Shown here one piece after another: positions 37,137 to 52,500 of a DNA stretch of 64,000 nt; within the stretch, counting starts at the first letter, position 1, and the number at the start of each line of letters is the position of its first letter. The stretch spans positions 32,690,083 through 32,754,082 of the forward strand of contig NC_086253.1 of the NCBI RefSeq assembly GCF_021018805.1, in the 5' to 3' direction. Position numbers and translations under genes: made by a program. The notes under the pieces are model-generated. The model saw nothing but the letters and a program-made list of their open reading frames with translations, searched no databases and was not told where the DNA came from. This stretch comes from Prinia subflava. Lineage: Eukaryota > Chordata > Aves > Passeriformes > Cisticolidae.

Positions 37137-40100
37137 GTTCCATATGGTTGCTGATTCAGAAGGATGCTTCCAATAGATGCTTTTTTTTTAGTCAATAATT
37201 CTACTAAAACGCAAGGTTTTCTTTAAATTTTTTTCTTTTATTGTCATTGTGTTTTTTATTATAGCGTGGGCGAAATAAAATATTATAGAACTCGTGAGCA
37301 TGTTTGCCTTACATCACGGAGTTCATCACTAGTGCATTCCATGCATTGTGCTCAGTCTCAGCGTTAGATTTAAATTGTCCAACTGCTGCTGTGCAGTATG
37401 TAGGTCATAATAAAAAACAGCTTTTTCACCGGCTTTCAATGGGCTGCATGGCCCAGTGGTGGGGTTTATTAGTTTGTGGTACTTGTGCTGTTAAGAGTGG
37501 TGGTGTTAATGCCAGCTCACACCTCCTTTTTAAAGATATCGCACGTTCCGTGCTAGACAGAGCACAACACACCCATTGTGTCCCTCCGTTTAGCGTTCAA
37601 TTAAAGGAAGGAAACGAGCACTCCACATGGAGCACCAGCACATTAATAGCACAAGACGGTTAAACTTTTATTGAACAACCCTAGTGATTCTGAGATAATC
37701 TACTGTAGGTACAGACAATAAAACCACCGTATATAAGGAACTAATTCGAATGGGAGAGGTCTTCTGATAGGAGCTATGTGTTAATGCTGTAGATTTTCAG
37801 TGAAAATTAATTGTTCTGAATAGTTATTAATCACAACACATTTGTGGTAGTTAAACCTAGGTCAGTAAAACCTCAATCCCTCTGAATTTGCTTATAATGA
37901 AAGGCAATAAATTATTCTGACAACTGATCCAAATATTCTGATTCATTTTGCATCTATAGAAGATAAGATGATATTTTGGTCTTAACCCTTCTTTAATAAC
38001 TACGTGGATGTAAATCCCACTGAGATGAGCCATTTGTTTGACCAGTTGAGTGGGCATGAAATCAAGAATTTGAGGTCTGGTATCTTTATAGTTAAATTAG
38101 TAACCAATACTCTGTAACTAGGAGCCAAATTCCAGTGTTGTTTCTGTATATATCCTGCAAAGGCATTTGAGCAAGCATATTCAGCAACTATCCCCCAAGT
38201 GAGACATTGCATTTGGAAACAGCAGTATATGATTGAATTGCTACTATGCATTCTCCCCATTAGAAAAGCTTTGTCTTACTTGAACCATTTCAGGATTTTT
38301 TTTTTCTTTTTTGGTGAATGCACGCACACCAACTTCTTTCTTTACGCCTCTGTGTAGGGGTCACACAGTAAGTGGTTTGGAGACCTGCCTTCATTTGTGA
38401 TCTAGATAGTGGAATGTGCCTTTACAGTGTGGTACTGCATGAATATTTATGACTGAGTCTGTAATTATGATGAAAATTATAAACAAGCAGAGCTAGAATT
38501 TAAGATGTTGGTAAGCCTTTAACAAAGAGGGAGCTTTTATTACAACAATAAGAAACATGGATGTAGCAGTATACAAAGTAAAGGCTCTTGCAGTTCAAGG
38601 TGAATTGATTCTCACTGTGGATTGTTCTCACTATGAAGAATTTATGGTTTGGGGAGAACAGGTGAAGATTAGCAATGACTAATCACTAAACAGTGTGCAC
38701 CCGTTAGGTGCTGATAGGTGAATCTTATTAGTCAGTATTATTTAAACCGATATTCTGTGCTCTTTCCATTCTGCTTTTCTCCTTTTGTTATTTTTCTCAT
38801 ATCGATTCCCAGCTTCCCTCTGCTTCCTTACTGTCTCTTTGGCAACATCTGATCCCATCAGAGCTATTTGTAAATCAAATCGGTGACTGTCAGTAGTGGT
38901 CATGGAGATGCTGCAATAGAATCTGATGTGGAGGAAGAATTTAAATGAGTTAGAGGTAAGAAACAGCAACCAAGTAATGAGCGTATCCAGTGAGAACTAA
39001 TGTAAGTTTTAAAGGCCTAAAATTGGGCCAGTGATGCAGAAATCAAATGGGCATGCATGGAGAGGGACATCTTTCCTCTTGTGATGAATTGAAGTGTATT
39101 TATAAACAGAAGATTGACAAGAAGGTTGACAATAATATGACATAGGACAAATTGGAAAGTTTTGTATTAGAAATGGTAGCGTAGACTTCTACTTTAAATC
39201 GAGAAGTTTTTCAGGTTTCAGTGGAGCCATGGTTTTTATCAGGAGATGATTATGCATTATTGGAAAGCCTCTAGGTTATCAAAGCCAGGCTCTCTCTTGG
39301 TTGGCAGAGATGTAAATAACATCAGCTGTCATGCTTTAACATTACAGTCACTTCAAAAATTTTTTAGACAGATGACCTTAGAAGGTGACTCTGGGTCCAT
39401 GTGTAGCTCTTCAACAGAATACCAACAAAGCAAAAGCAGGCAGATTAATCCTAAAATGCAGTGTCATGGTAGCAAGTGCAAATAATAATAGAAATAAGAG
39501 ACCAGGATGACCGAAGGAGGTAAAATGGAGTAAGAGCTTATTTGGTATGCTGTTTGTTTAAAATAATCAAGTTTGAGCAAATAGTGATAAGCATCAACCA
39601 ATCATGGGGCATGGAGCACAGTAACCTTAAAAGAGCTAGTGTGGAAATGCCTTGTCTACCCTCAGCCCGTGGACTGTTCTCGGTGTGCTTACATAGCTGA
39701 CCAACCTGTGAGGAGCAATACAGATGGGATGTGCCCAGGGAAGACACTCAGGTATCGAGTTAGGGTGTGTTGTATGATGTTACACTGTGGAATGCTTGAA
39801 TGTCACTCCTGCACTGGAAGGATCAGGTACTGAATGTAATATGTCAATTATAAGGTTGTGTCTGGAGTGCACAACCTCCATCAAATGTGACCTTGGAACA
39901 GTATTTCTGCTCTGGAGAGGCAGTCTGCACAAAAATAGAAATAAAAATTGTCAATTTCTACTTGTTTGTAAACCAGAATTGTACAAATGTATACTTTGTT
40001 GTTGTGTCCTTCTGTTCTGACACCAGTCCTTTCTCATTTCATTATTTCCTATTGGATTAAGCATGTTACTGTTGCCAGTCTGAATTTCCTTCTTTACTGT

Positions 40101-41300
40101 TGTATGTAGCGTGTAGCTTCCTATTTGAGAGAAGACTGCCATAGATGCTCGGTGTTCATTTTTATTCAAATACTCTGCTGTCTTTTCATGAGAGTGTTTT
40201 GACAAAAGCTGACCTTTTTGAATTTATGAAGCTTCTTAACATTTAAAAGCTAAAACAAAAGCTAAAAAGACTTTCAGAGGCACTGATGTAATGGAAAAGT
40301 TCACGTATGAGAGGGAAAAGGGAGAGAAGTAAGTACTTAAATGGGTAGCATGTATCTTTGAGTAAAGGCATGCTAGATGACGACACTTCAGGACTCCTAT
40401 TTTCAGTGTTTTTGAAGCATGTAATGTATTTTTCTGTTCAGATGTATTGTTCCATAACAGTGATACATCATAGCTAATGCTGCTGTAAAGTAGGAAATTC
40501 CAAAGGCGGACCCTTTTCTTCTGTTATTTCTAACTTCTTTCCCTAAATAGATTGATTTTTTTTTTTCTTTCTGTACTGAATGCAGATAGTGTTCTGACTC
40601 ATCCACCCTTAAAAACCTCACTAACCACCATCAGGGGGTTGACTAGCACAGATGTGGTTCTGTGTTCTTAAGTAACCTGAGTATATAGTGCACTTTGGAA
40701 GAGGTGATGCTGAAGGTCCTGAGTCTCAAAGAATAGTGAGAAAAACATACTAAAAGGAATAGCAAACATTCTTCCTCTCAATCATTACTGTGGTCAAACT
40801 ATACACCAAACTTTTTCATTAGCCTTTTCATAAAACAGCGTTTAATACTGCTGAGAGTTAGACTAACAAAAGTTTTACTTCTCTTAAGGGTACGTGTCTT
40901 GCATTTTATGTACAAGTATTAAAGCAGTGTACAACTGAACTGTCTGACGGGTACCTGCAGCTATGCTTAGTTTAGCAGCAGTGGCTTATCATCTACATTT
41001 GTCCACAGGCATAGCGGCTTTATTTTTTTGCTTCTTCAGGACACAAAAGAACATGGAGGAATGCATGATGAAACCCAATGGAAATGGAATCTGTAACTGC
41101 AGTTCTCACAGCTGAAATTAGATTCATTGAAGTTTATAAAGACGGTAAAGTGCATTGATCTCTAAGGGTTGTGTTTGGTTGTAGGATCATGGGTTATGCT
41201 AATAAGAAATCAGTAGTTGTGACTGAAAGTCAAAATAGGTGGAAGGGTCTTTGTGTTTTTTCAAAGAGTTTAAAAGCAGCATGTCTGATTCCTTAATGTA

Positions 41301-41392
41301 TTGTTGTTTTTGTGGGTGTTTGTTTGTTTGGGTTTTTGTTTGGTTGTTTTTGGGGGGTTTTTTGTGTGGTGTTTTTGTTTTGGTTTTGTTTT
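41301..41392 (+). repeat. 92-nt tract of only G and T
   Basis: Every base from 41301 to 41392 is G or T, with TTTGT/TTTG units and G-runs of three, three and six. It is not a simple array of one unit. The complementary strand is pure A/C. Similar shorter tracts occur at 31,836-31,872 (T/G) and 58,160-58,205 (A/C with a single G). Confidence 0.85.
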
Positions 41393-43504
41393 CTGAGCAG
41401 CACCAATAGGTGAAATCCCAGTTCAACTGCAGCAAGGCTGAAAGGTGACTGTAACCCTTCCTAAGAGGCTTAGGGTTGGATGGTGTAGCCTGTGATTAGA
41501 AGGGGTAGGGTATGTCAAGAGCAGGACAGCCACAGAATGTTCTTGTCAGCATGATGCCATGTTGTCTGAGGACTCCTGATTAACCATAGCCTGAATGTAA
41601 AGCTCCATCACCATAGTGTACCTTGAGTGCTATCATGTTTAATAAAGCCATGTATGTCTCAGAGGGATTAACTTACGGAAAAGTAATACTTTGTCAAAGT
41701 TTAGCTTTAGCAAATGATGGGGTAGGGGAGGCTGTCCAAGATTCAGTTATCTGGATCAATTCTGAATTGTGGATCAATGTCTGAAAAATGCACAAACTAG
41801 AAATTACATGTCACTGCAGGGAGTCTCTGCATATGAACAGTATTTTCACTATTTGAAGTGACTACAAGTCACTAAAAGTAGTGATTCAGGCAATAGAACA
41901 AAGCATGGGTTAGATAAATTGGGTGCTTTGACTGTTTTTCTTTTAATGTTAATTTTTTCTTAATAAAAATGAGACAATTATAAAATAAAAAATGTTCATT
42001 TTTTAAACGTAAATAAACATATATAAACATTTATGTAAACATAAATATAATCTGATATGTTGGCATCAAGCATGTGCAAAATGATATTTGTAAGGTACTA
42101 AATGCCTGTTTCTCACTGAATTTTGTGTTCATTTGAGAACTTCAAATTCTCTTATCTGTTGATATGAGAACTTTTCTAGTATGTTGGACTATAATAAATA
42201 AAGAAGAATAAATATTTGGTATGAAGCAATTATTGATTGGTGAGAATTACAAAAACTTGTATTTCAGCAAGGTTATTTAGCAAATCTCTAGCACAGGATG
42301 TTTTTCTCTCTCCAATAAAGGAGCCATCGTGGACCGTCATAAGGAGTGGGTTAATGGAATAGATGGCCCAATTTGTCTTGATATTTCTAGCTGCTTTTTG
42401 TAAACGTCATGTGAATTTTGAATTTCAGACTATTTCAGCTTTTGAGATAATCCTAAATTTTAGGGATTGGCCTAGATGAAGTATACATGAAATAATTCCC
42501 TTTTGAACATACATGTCACACTACTGACTTTTGTGTATTTTGTGCTTTGCAGTTGTTAAAATCTTACACAGTTATTGTCTGATTTAGGCATCAACCTTGT
42601 ATTTTCTTTCTTGCCACTAATAGTAAAGATTTGAAAGAAAAGCAAGCAGTAGCAGCCCAAAATGTTTCATTTAATTCATATATTGATCAGGTATGTCACA
42701 TTGCTCCTTCTAGCCAGTAATGCAGTTAAACATTTTAATAAGCAAATTGTGACAGAAGACAGCAGTTGCCAGCACAAATTTAATTTAATTTAGTTTCTAG
42801 TGAATTTCTAATGAACAGAGAACTCTAGCAGTGACATTCTCCAGATAATCAAATTCATAGTAATTGCAGTTTTTCTTTTGGAGAAATCTGTATTTGTTAG
42901 AAATCTGAAGGAAATTATTATTTCAGTGTGACTGATGCAATCAAATGGTTTACTTTGAATAAGTAAAATATAAAAGCAGCTAATCAAATGAAGTGCTACT
43001 GTATGAGAGCAAAACGAAAGGCTGACAGGTTTGACAGTAGAATAAAGACCAAATCAAAGGCTTTGTTTTGACATACATGCAGATAATCAGGCAAATTCAA
43101 GTCTTTTAAGAGACCTCTTCTATAAGGGTCACTTTACAGATACAGATCATGAAATCTGAGCCTTGCAGATTATCATTCTACTTTTAAACAAGTACAAGAG
43201 AGAGGTTTTTAATTCCTTATTTGCATAGCTGTAGATTTACACATTCACGTGTGTTTGCCATTGGCATTTGATTCACAGATGAATGATTTATGGTCTTGAG
43301 AAAAGGCCAAATTTAGGACATACTTTTAACAGTCAGGACTGCAAACTCTACAAAAATTGTTTGAAAACCACCACCTGTTGTAATTAATACATGCAAAGCA
43401 GTAGGAGGATGCCTTCCAGCTCCAGGAAATACTCCTCTTATGAGCAAGGCAATGATAATTGCAGAGATGATGTGCTAAATCAATTCAGGTGTGAATTTGG
43501 TTTT

Positions 43505-43530
43505 TTACACCATTAAATATAATGGTGTAA
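43505..43530. repeat. Perfect hairpin with 11-bp arms
   Basis: TTACACCATTA and its exact reverse complement TAATGGTGTAA are separated by only four bases. The inverted repeat stands alone, with no target-site duplication that I can see, so I do not call it a miniature transposon. Confidence 0.6.
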
Positions 43531-46500
43531 TTATCTTAAACGCAATTCTCTGAAGTCAGTCACTGCTTAGATAAAGAACACAAATGAAAGTAAACATGCC
43601 AGTAAGAGATGCAGAAAGTGCAGCAGGGTCAAGTTCTTTTTGCAATAGATGCTGAACATAAAAGATGGAAGAGGCTTGATGCAAAGGTAAACTGAAAAGC
43701 AGGTTTATTTGACAGGTGGCTTTGACCACTGCTTGACTACAATACCAGTGGTTTCTTGATTTCCTGTAGCACAAATAAAAATATAAAAGGTGTCTGGGGA
43801 AGAAACCAATAGTAGCTTTGTAGATGAACTTGGGAAGCATTCTTATGATAAAAGATTACTGCTTCTTATGAATGGATGAAATGTATATGGGAAAATTTGA
43901 TACTGTGAAGAGATTTTTGGGAGTTGGAAGAGGAGACAGGAAGAGAGTTACAGAAGCGCTTGAAAGGGAAAAGGAGAAAGATAGATATAATTGCTGCAGT
44001 GACAAGACAACGAGCCATCTATATGTGCCCTTTATTCTGGAGCAAGGACAGCTACAGTGGCTTCAAAGAAAAAAAAAATTAGACTGGTCTCATGGGGTAC
44101 ATTTTGCATAGATCAGAATGTGTCACTTAAAACCATGGGTTCAGATGCTCTAGTTAAATTGTGTGTTGACAAGAGGCCTAAACAATAGCATTCCTCATGG
44201 GGGACCAAAAAAAAATATTAGAAATCGGATTTCAAAAGTGCTGTGGAAAAATCAGTCCTCTCAGGAAAAGCTACAACACATGCTTAGAGTGAAGGGAAAA
44301 CAGGTGTGATGAAACATGAGCCAGTTCCTTGAGCAGTTCACATACTTGAGCATCCAAGGTGGTTTTTTTTTTTTTGGGGGCGAGGGGCATTATTAAAAAA
44401 AAAAAGGTCATGCTTGCATTCTAGTCAAATTTCCAACTTATACATAGTGTGCCAGGGCAAGCTATAGTTTTAATTTTTTTAATTGTTTTTTAGTCTTCAT
44501 AGCACACATAGTAATTCCAATTTAAATTTTCAGATTTGAAAACAGATTGATCTCCTTCTGTGTTTTTTTTCTTTATGTTGTATTTTATTCTTGAAGGACC
44601 CAAATGATCGAGTCCTGTCCCTTCACAAGCACTTCAGATGAAGCTTTAGAAGTCTACATTTTCAATGTGATTACCCATTATGAAAATGGGATTCTCTCCA
44701 ACTGTCTTGCACCAGCAATGGAATAATGCAGTTCTGAGGGTGAGATCAGGTGTTAAGGAGCTCTAATTTCTGTCCCTTGGTTTTACTCCAAATTGTTTTA
44801 ACGGGGACAATTTCTGTTAGAATGTTGGTGGGATATTTGATTTGTTTTGCTTTATACGCAAGTGGGCTGCAAATTTCTTTATGGAAAATGTCCATTTCTC
44901 AGTGTATTACTTGGCTTTAAAATGATGAGCTGAGCTGGAGCTTGGAAGAGGCTTGAGTTCAAACATGGCTTGAAAGAATAATTATATTGCAAGCTTTCTT
45001 TTGTGTAGTCCTGTCAAATCTATGTAGTTCTACTGTCATCTTCAGTATTGTATATATTGTTGTTAGACTTCTATGGACTTTATCTTCCAGTATGTTTAGG
45101 AACAGCTTCTCTTTATATTAATTAAAAATGGTGTTTTTTCTGAACTAATTGTAGATAATGCTGTGAAAATTTCACATTCAGTACCTAAAATTGTCAAAAC
45201 AAGCTATTAATATATGTAATTTAAATCTTCATAAAATAAACCACTTCTTTTGAATTCTGGACTTATTTTCTCTAGTGATGACATGTGGATAGTTTTTACT
45301 AAGCACTTTCTTAAAGAACTAAAAGGATTTTTAGCTTTGCTTTGCTGAGAAGCAGATAATTTTTTTAATTAACATTTTTTTAGGGATAGGTTTGGAACTA
45401 TACTCTGGGGCCTCTACCCTTTTTGGTGGGTACAATAAACAATGTAGAATTTTTACCCTTATGTTTGCAAAACTGTGAAATCTGACTTCTTGTTTCTCAT
45501 AATCCTGAGTTAATATCTTAATTCAGGCTGTTGAGTGCTGAAATGATGATTCAAGTTTGGCCTTGTAGGAATCCAGTCAGAATAATATTTTTAAAAGCAA
45601 GGGCATGACTTCAAGGCAGTTGTTTGTCTGTGACTTACCTCAAACCTGGATATTTTCTTTACCAAGACACATTCTAAACAAGGAACCTAGTATTTATTTA
45701 AAGGTTTGTTGGAAGAGGGCAGAGAAGAATTTGGCAAAATGACACTTACAAATGAAATTATTACAGACTTTGGTATTTTTAAAAGCTTTTACTGATGTTT
45801 TCTCTCTTTGAATGCAATGGTAGGAATCCTTCCTGGATTAATTAAAAGTAGTTACAGTAAATCTGTGTGCTTTTAAAATATCACTGAAAAGGTCTTAACA
45901 CCCAGCTTTTTGCTATCCTAACTTTAGGTTCAGCCCAAAGTGACTGTAAATTTCTTTTGAGGAATACTGGAAAGATTTAGATAAAAGATCAAAAGAAGTG
46001 TTGCACTTGGGTTTATTTGTGTCTCTTGATAGAATGATTTTCTGATTGTCTGATTACTTACATAGGCATTTAAGTCTTACTATCATTAGTAAGATCTGGC
46101 CTGAAAAGGTTGGTACCATGTTGAATGAATCTGCTAACCTTATTTACAGTTTAGTTATTACTGGAAGTAGCTTCCTGTGTTTATATGCACAAACTTTACC
46201 ATATTTTGGGGATGTTCTGAGATAAATAGTCCAGCCTCTTAAAACTTGATGAACACAAGAAGTTATGTTCAAATTATGCTGTGCACTTCAGCTTGGAATC
46301 CTGCAAATGCTAACCAGATTTGCAAACTGAGGTCAGTGCAATTGCTTTTTCATATTAAACTTTCTGTGCTGTCTGTATCAGACACACCTATGAATTTGAA
46401 ATGTCACTATCAAAATCAGGGGAGGCGGACACTAGCTTCATGAGGAGGAATCAGGAAATAGAGAGGTCTTTGTGTTGTTTCAATATGGCATCATGAAAAG

Positions 46501-49500
46501 ATTTTGTGTGTTGACTTTTTTAGGTGTGATCACATAAAAGTTAGCATAGAGGCTCGATATTTTTTATATTTCAATGCTATTTCTCTTTTTTAGAGTACTA
46601 TTAAAATGATTTGAACTATTCAACTTATGACAGTTTAGACTTTGATCTTAACTCATGTGTTTGTAGTTCATGCCACCATATCGTAAGCTGATTTTGTTAT
46701 AAATAACCAAAAGCTGTACAGACACTATGTAAAACTATTAGTGATTTCCCCCTCTCTGTTGTTGCCCTCTGGTTTCAAACTCCAGTTTTCAGCTAACTGT
46801 CAATCATATGTAATTTTTTTTCACCTTGCTGATCAGAATGTAAAGAAAATAACATGAAATGCTTTTCTAATGTTCTCCTTATGAGCAATTTGTTTAATTG
46901 CTGTAGGAATCAAATGTGCCTGAGCTTAAATTTTTGGTCAATGAGTTCAAAGCAGAAGGCAGGGCAAACAGAACATGAGCAGTTTAATGTGGTTTTGTGT
47001 TGTGATTTAGATTCCAGAGCAAACCATTTCCATAAAATGCAATTCCACAGTTTTGGACACTCAATTTGTAATGATTAAACTTCTGCTAAGATATGTCTGC
47101 TGTCTACTTTTGACGTCTTTATGTGCAACACTGTAATTTGACAGTGTTTTTTTTATCTCTACCCTCTCTTGTGGGAAGTAAGATAGAAAATGGTGTGATT
47201 AGCTATTCTGTATAAATTGTGTAGAGAAAATTTACCTTTCAACTTCAGTTTTTGTTTTTCCATTTATGTAAAGCTTTCAAGCCACTTTAAAGCAGTGGAT
47301 ACCACAAGTCACTGACTTCATCCTTCAGGTTAAGTGCAAATGTTATTACTCTATTGTTGCTTGTAATGCTCATCGTCTCAGGGTTAAAATTGAAATTTTC
47401 TAGTTTGAACAGTTTTTTCATCAAGCTGATGAACAGTAAACAGCCTTGAGGGGAAAGAAGGGTCTTTTGAGCTGTTATTACTACTAGGTGGATGAATTTG
47501 AAAAACAGAGGATGTTAAAGTTCTGAGGAAGTAAACAACTTCTAGGAAGGGAAATCCACCTTTCCATGTATTTATTTTTCAAAGAGAGGAAACTACCTAA
47601 TAGGTGTAAAACTTCATGGATGCAAAATAGGATATATACTTCAGATTTTGCTACCTTTGACTTCCAGTTCTTGTGCACCTTAAGAACTCATCTTCCAGCC
47701 TTCATTTGTGCAACTTCAACCACCTTAGATTTATGGTATGACACAAGTGCTGCTTCCTCTACCCAATGTGCAAAATATGTATAGTCATATTGTTCCAGCT
47801 TTAACTTTGTTGCTGTTTAAGAATATTTTTATGGATCTTTTCTCTCCTCTTTTCTGGGTGGCACTGGCCTTTGTCAAGTGAATTGGGGTCTCTTTAATGG
47901 CCTGATTTTCCTAAGGTGTTAAATGTGTAGTCATGGCTGCTGAAAACAGAGATAGCAAAGAAGTCTTGTTTTAAGGCTGTGTCTGTGGACTGTCTTCCTT
48001 GTGGAAGATTTTTCCGTTCAGGGAGAAAGTTTGTGGTGGAAAATATGGCTGCAGTTTTGAATTCTTTATTACTGCTGTTCACTGATCAGCAGTGGAAGTG
48101 TACTGATAGAGAAGAATCAGGAAACTTATAAACATCCTTGAAGTAATGTGACTCTGGTCACCCATGGTGACTCTGCTCTTCTAGTCTCTCTTATTTGCCA
48201 CTTAAACAAGGGTCAAATTATGTTAGCTGAAAATTTAGTTCTGACCTACAGATAATTCAACACAGAGCAGTTAACTGGCAGCACAGCTGTGACATCCTGC
48301 ATTGTCTTGGGTACAGCAAACATCAAATTGTGTTTCCTCAGCTAGGAAAAGCATGAATATAACTCAAACAAATGTTTCAAACTAATAGCCTGTCCAGCAA
48401 TTAACAGCCCTGTAAAGAACACAAACAGCAAACAAGACCTGTGAAAGACCTCTCATTTTCATTTAGCTGAAGCAATACATGATAGATGACTACATTATAA
48501 TGTGCCTCTGTTAACTAGAAGACAAACACAAGCTCAGCACCGATTTCCTGAGCCATTCTCCCAGTGGGCTAGGACTAAGTGGGGTATAGAGTTATCCACT
48601 GGGGGGTGTTGGTATCGTGCTCTGACTTCAACTTTGGGAGCTGTAAAACTTCCTGAAAACCTTTCCTGGAGTTCCTTTCCCTCCAAGCTACTAGTCTGGG
48701 GACTTGTCAGATCTTTGGGGAAATTATGATCTTCAGGAATAAAGAGATTTGAACAGGAAGGCATGAGTTTTCTATTTTAGGAGCTTCCTGGTTAAGTGTG
48801 CAATATCATGCTGCAGAAAGGAGGTTTTTTGGAGGGAGAGGAGCAGGCTTGGTGGACTCAGGCATTTTGGCAGCACCTTTTCTTGCTCATAGGTGGACAA
48901 AGCTGGAGGCAGTACAGCTGCAAATAGGTTCAGTCTGCTGGTGGTCATGTACCTGAGCTCTTGAAATAACTACTTTCTTTGCAGCCTGAAGGACTAATAG
49001 TTGTCATGATTATGTGAAACTCTGAGTAGCAAAGAGTTTGCCAAAGCAATTGAGTGTTGGTGAGCTTTGTCTGACTTCAGCTGTTTCTGTTATGTCAATA
49101 TCATATGTTGCCGTTAGAGGTAGGAAACATAAATATAAATATTGGGTTGCTGAAAACCAGGTATTGCCTTGGAAATCAGACTAATGGGAAAAAAAGAGAA
49201 ATATCAGAAAACTACTAGACTCAGGTAGTATTACTTTGTATGCTAAAATGCTGAAGAGTTATCTCTTTAGGTTGTGTTTTCAGTTGATGGAGATGGTAGT
49301 AAAATGAATAAACTGACTAAAGGAACACTGATGGAAAGATGGTTCTCTACACTGTTGTTTGATTTGTTGTGAGAAGTTCTGTATTCATCTGAGGTGACAA
49401 GTGTTCACCTTAGGGTTTAGTGCTGAAACCTGGACTGTTTCCTGTCTTCTGTGCTATGACTAACAGAAAGCATTAAAACTATTTAATTGGTAAAGCTAAG

Positions 49501-52500
49501 GACTGTTTTTCATATAGGTCCCTTATTTTTTCATTACTAGCCTGGCAGCTTAGCAAATTGGCAGAAAACCATTGTGTTAATTATTGAGAAGCCTAAATTC
49601 CTTTGTGGATTTAGTCGTGGTAATTGGAATAGAAGCTCAATACAGAGTGTGGAGGTGTAAAGCTGGCTAGCCATAATCTGGTGGTTTAAGAAAAAGCAGA
49701 ATGGCGTTAGGCCTTGTGTGCTCTGTAGCATAAGTCCTTCTGAAGCGGAAGGAAGGATTTGGGACTTGTGTTACTTCTATGGATTTCTTTTCCCTTACCA
49801 GCATCTTGAGAGTGGCAGCTGCACACAGGGTCATGGCCCCAGAGCTTGGTGATGGCAGCTCTCCCTTGAGCAGTGAGCACAGTTTGATCCATAGATAACT
49901 CTGGGAAGGTTTCAGAGTATATTGTCTGTGGAAATATTTCAGAGTAAGTGAAGGCAGTTGCTCAAACTTTCCTTTCTCCTAGGTAAGTTTTTTCTTTCTT
50001 AAGCTTATGAGAGAGAGTCCAGTTCTTGCTCTGTGAGCCACATGAAGTATGTGATTACTCTGTAGAAGAGGGCAGTGTCCTCAAAAGGCCAGACAATAGC
50101 ATGACGCTTGGTATTATGCCATGGAAGTGGGAGATGTGACTAAATCCTGCTGGAAGTTTAATCCAGGTTTTCTATATCCGTGGTAGATATTTTAATGTCC
50201 ATCAGTACAGTGGTTTTAAAAATACCCTGGTAGTATAACATCATCTTCCATGGTCTTGATAAAGAGTGGAAAAAACCTGAGAACATAGTTTGGATATTTG
50301 TGCCTCAGATTTAAGATCGATAAAACACAAGGCTGTACAGGACAGCTGTCACCAAAGTTGTTTCATTAAGGCAAGACATGGTTGGATTGGTTCAAGAAGG
50401 TGGATTTTAGCTAATTGTTAAAAGACATACACATGCCTAGAAATTTGGGTATATATATACAATGGGTATTTTAAAAATTGCCACTTTTCATTTGGGCTCA
50501 AAAGACCCTGTTACTTGCCTTAGTAAGTCACAGGTTGACAGTCCTAGCTTGTTTACATTTCTGTTTAGGCCTTTAGGAAAACTCCTCTCCATAATGCCCT
50601 CAGCACCCTCCCAAAAAACAACCACAGTCTTACACAGGAGTTAAGCACATTCAAGCAGAAAACAGGCCTGAAGGACAAATAACTTTGTACCAAGTTCTTG
50701 AAACAATGGCCTAGCAATGTATATTAAGAGTGAGATTAGCAATAAGGTTCTGTTCCCCATTTCCTGAAAAGGCCTTTTCATATTTATTTTCCTGTTCATT
50801 TTTAACTGTTTGCACTTGGAACAGAGGAAGTTAGTTTTACTAGCAAAATAGGCAGGCGTGTTATCCTGTTGGGCCAGTTTCAGAATGATAGCTGCAGTGG
50901 CTGCAGTAATTTTTTTGCTAATAGCCATAAAATGAAAGAGATTATTGTCAGTTTCTGAAAAGCATAAAGTGACAGTCTTGGTAGTAGTGACATATTTGCC
51001 TGTTTTAATGATAAACATGCATACACATTTGTCTTTGAGACCTAGATGATATATGTGACATATTTGATGTCTCATGTTTCCTGTGGATAAAGATGATCTG
51101 ATTTGTATGCAGCACCTAAAGCACCTTAGTATATATCAAAACAGTGCTTATGTCCTGTTTAGTAAATGCTATAAATACTAATAGGTAAACTGTCATTTAC
51201 TTACACAAATACAGTTGCAGAGAGTGTGTAAAGAAACAAGGTACCAAAATGGTTTAGGTGCTGATGGTCACTCATCTAATGGTAAATCTGTCTTCAGAGA
51301 AAATGCCTCTGAAAAGAAATGCTGAGCTGCAAAGTGTCATGTAATAAATTATGTCAGTAGTAAATTGATACGGCTAATAATGCCTTTAACACATACTTCT
51401 GGTTTTGTGTTTGTTTAGTATTGGTATTGAACACGTGGATATTTATTGATTTAGCTTGTAACCATCAGATGAAAGCATTATGGATGGCAAGGTAATGTAG
51501 AACCTTGACACTAGTGGTCTGGTAGATACAGGTCTTGTATTTATTTACAAACTATACTGCATGTTCCACCTGGCCATTTCAGCTCTCAAGCTGGCTATAA
51601 CTCACACATTATCTGAAATTTAAGCTACTGGAGTCCTTAAATATCTTTGTTCATGAATCTCAGATAAAAGCTGAGCTTTTTATCTTTGCTGAACTAGTTT
51701 TATGGTAAAATGATGGTCTAAAACTAGATATCAGGAATGAAGTAGCAATAATGATTAATTTAACAGGTTGGTATTTAGAGTTTGTGGGTTTTGTTGTAGC
51801 TGCTTTTAACTGCTGTAACACTAAAAATAGCTGAGATCAAATGGAAAGGATGCTTTTGACCTAACACAGAATTTGTGCTATACTTTTACTTTTAGCAGCT
51901 TTTCATTATTAAGTGTTCTACAGCTAATTATTTTTATGCAAGTCTTCAGGAGAAAATGTGCTTTTCATATTTGTTTATAATAATAAACATTGCTCTACTC
52001 TTTTAATAGTTTACTAAATAGAATGTATCTGGCATCCTGTTTCACGTGTCCATATAACTTCCAAACAGCTACTGTTTACAAATAAATCAGAAATAAGGCG
52101 TCCCATGGTATTCTAAAATGTTATCAAATGAATGTGCTTGAGTAGACATGACCGGAAATTTAGTAGATCTTGAAATGTTTTGCAATCTTACCACACAAAC
52201 CTGTTGTAGGTTTTGAGCTGTGATAGTAACTTTAAGTCTCACACCTTTTCCACAAACAAAAGTAACAAGATTTTTGTTGATGATGTTTGAGGAGTTTTTC
52301 TGAGGAAGCAAAACTAAGAATTGCTGAGATACATAGAGGGAAGTTACAGAGAGAGATATGTTGGAAGCTTTCACCTCTACCATAAGAAGCTGCAAAAAAT
52401 TCAGCAGTGATAATTTTTCACTGACTCAGTCTATCCATGTTTTCTTAAATTTAAAAGTAATTAGATTGTATGTATCTATTGAAATGTTCAAGGTCTTTTC

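Noticed and set aside
41301..41392. Telomere-like interstitial repeat
   Set aside because: No TTAGGG units; it is an irregular G/T mixture.
50641..51075. 144-codon minus-strand frame
   Set aside because: No domain recognised and no exon boundaries; treated as chance.
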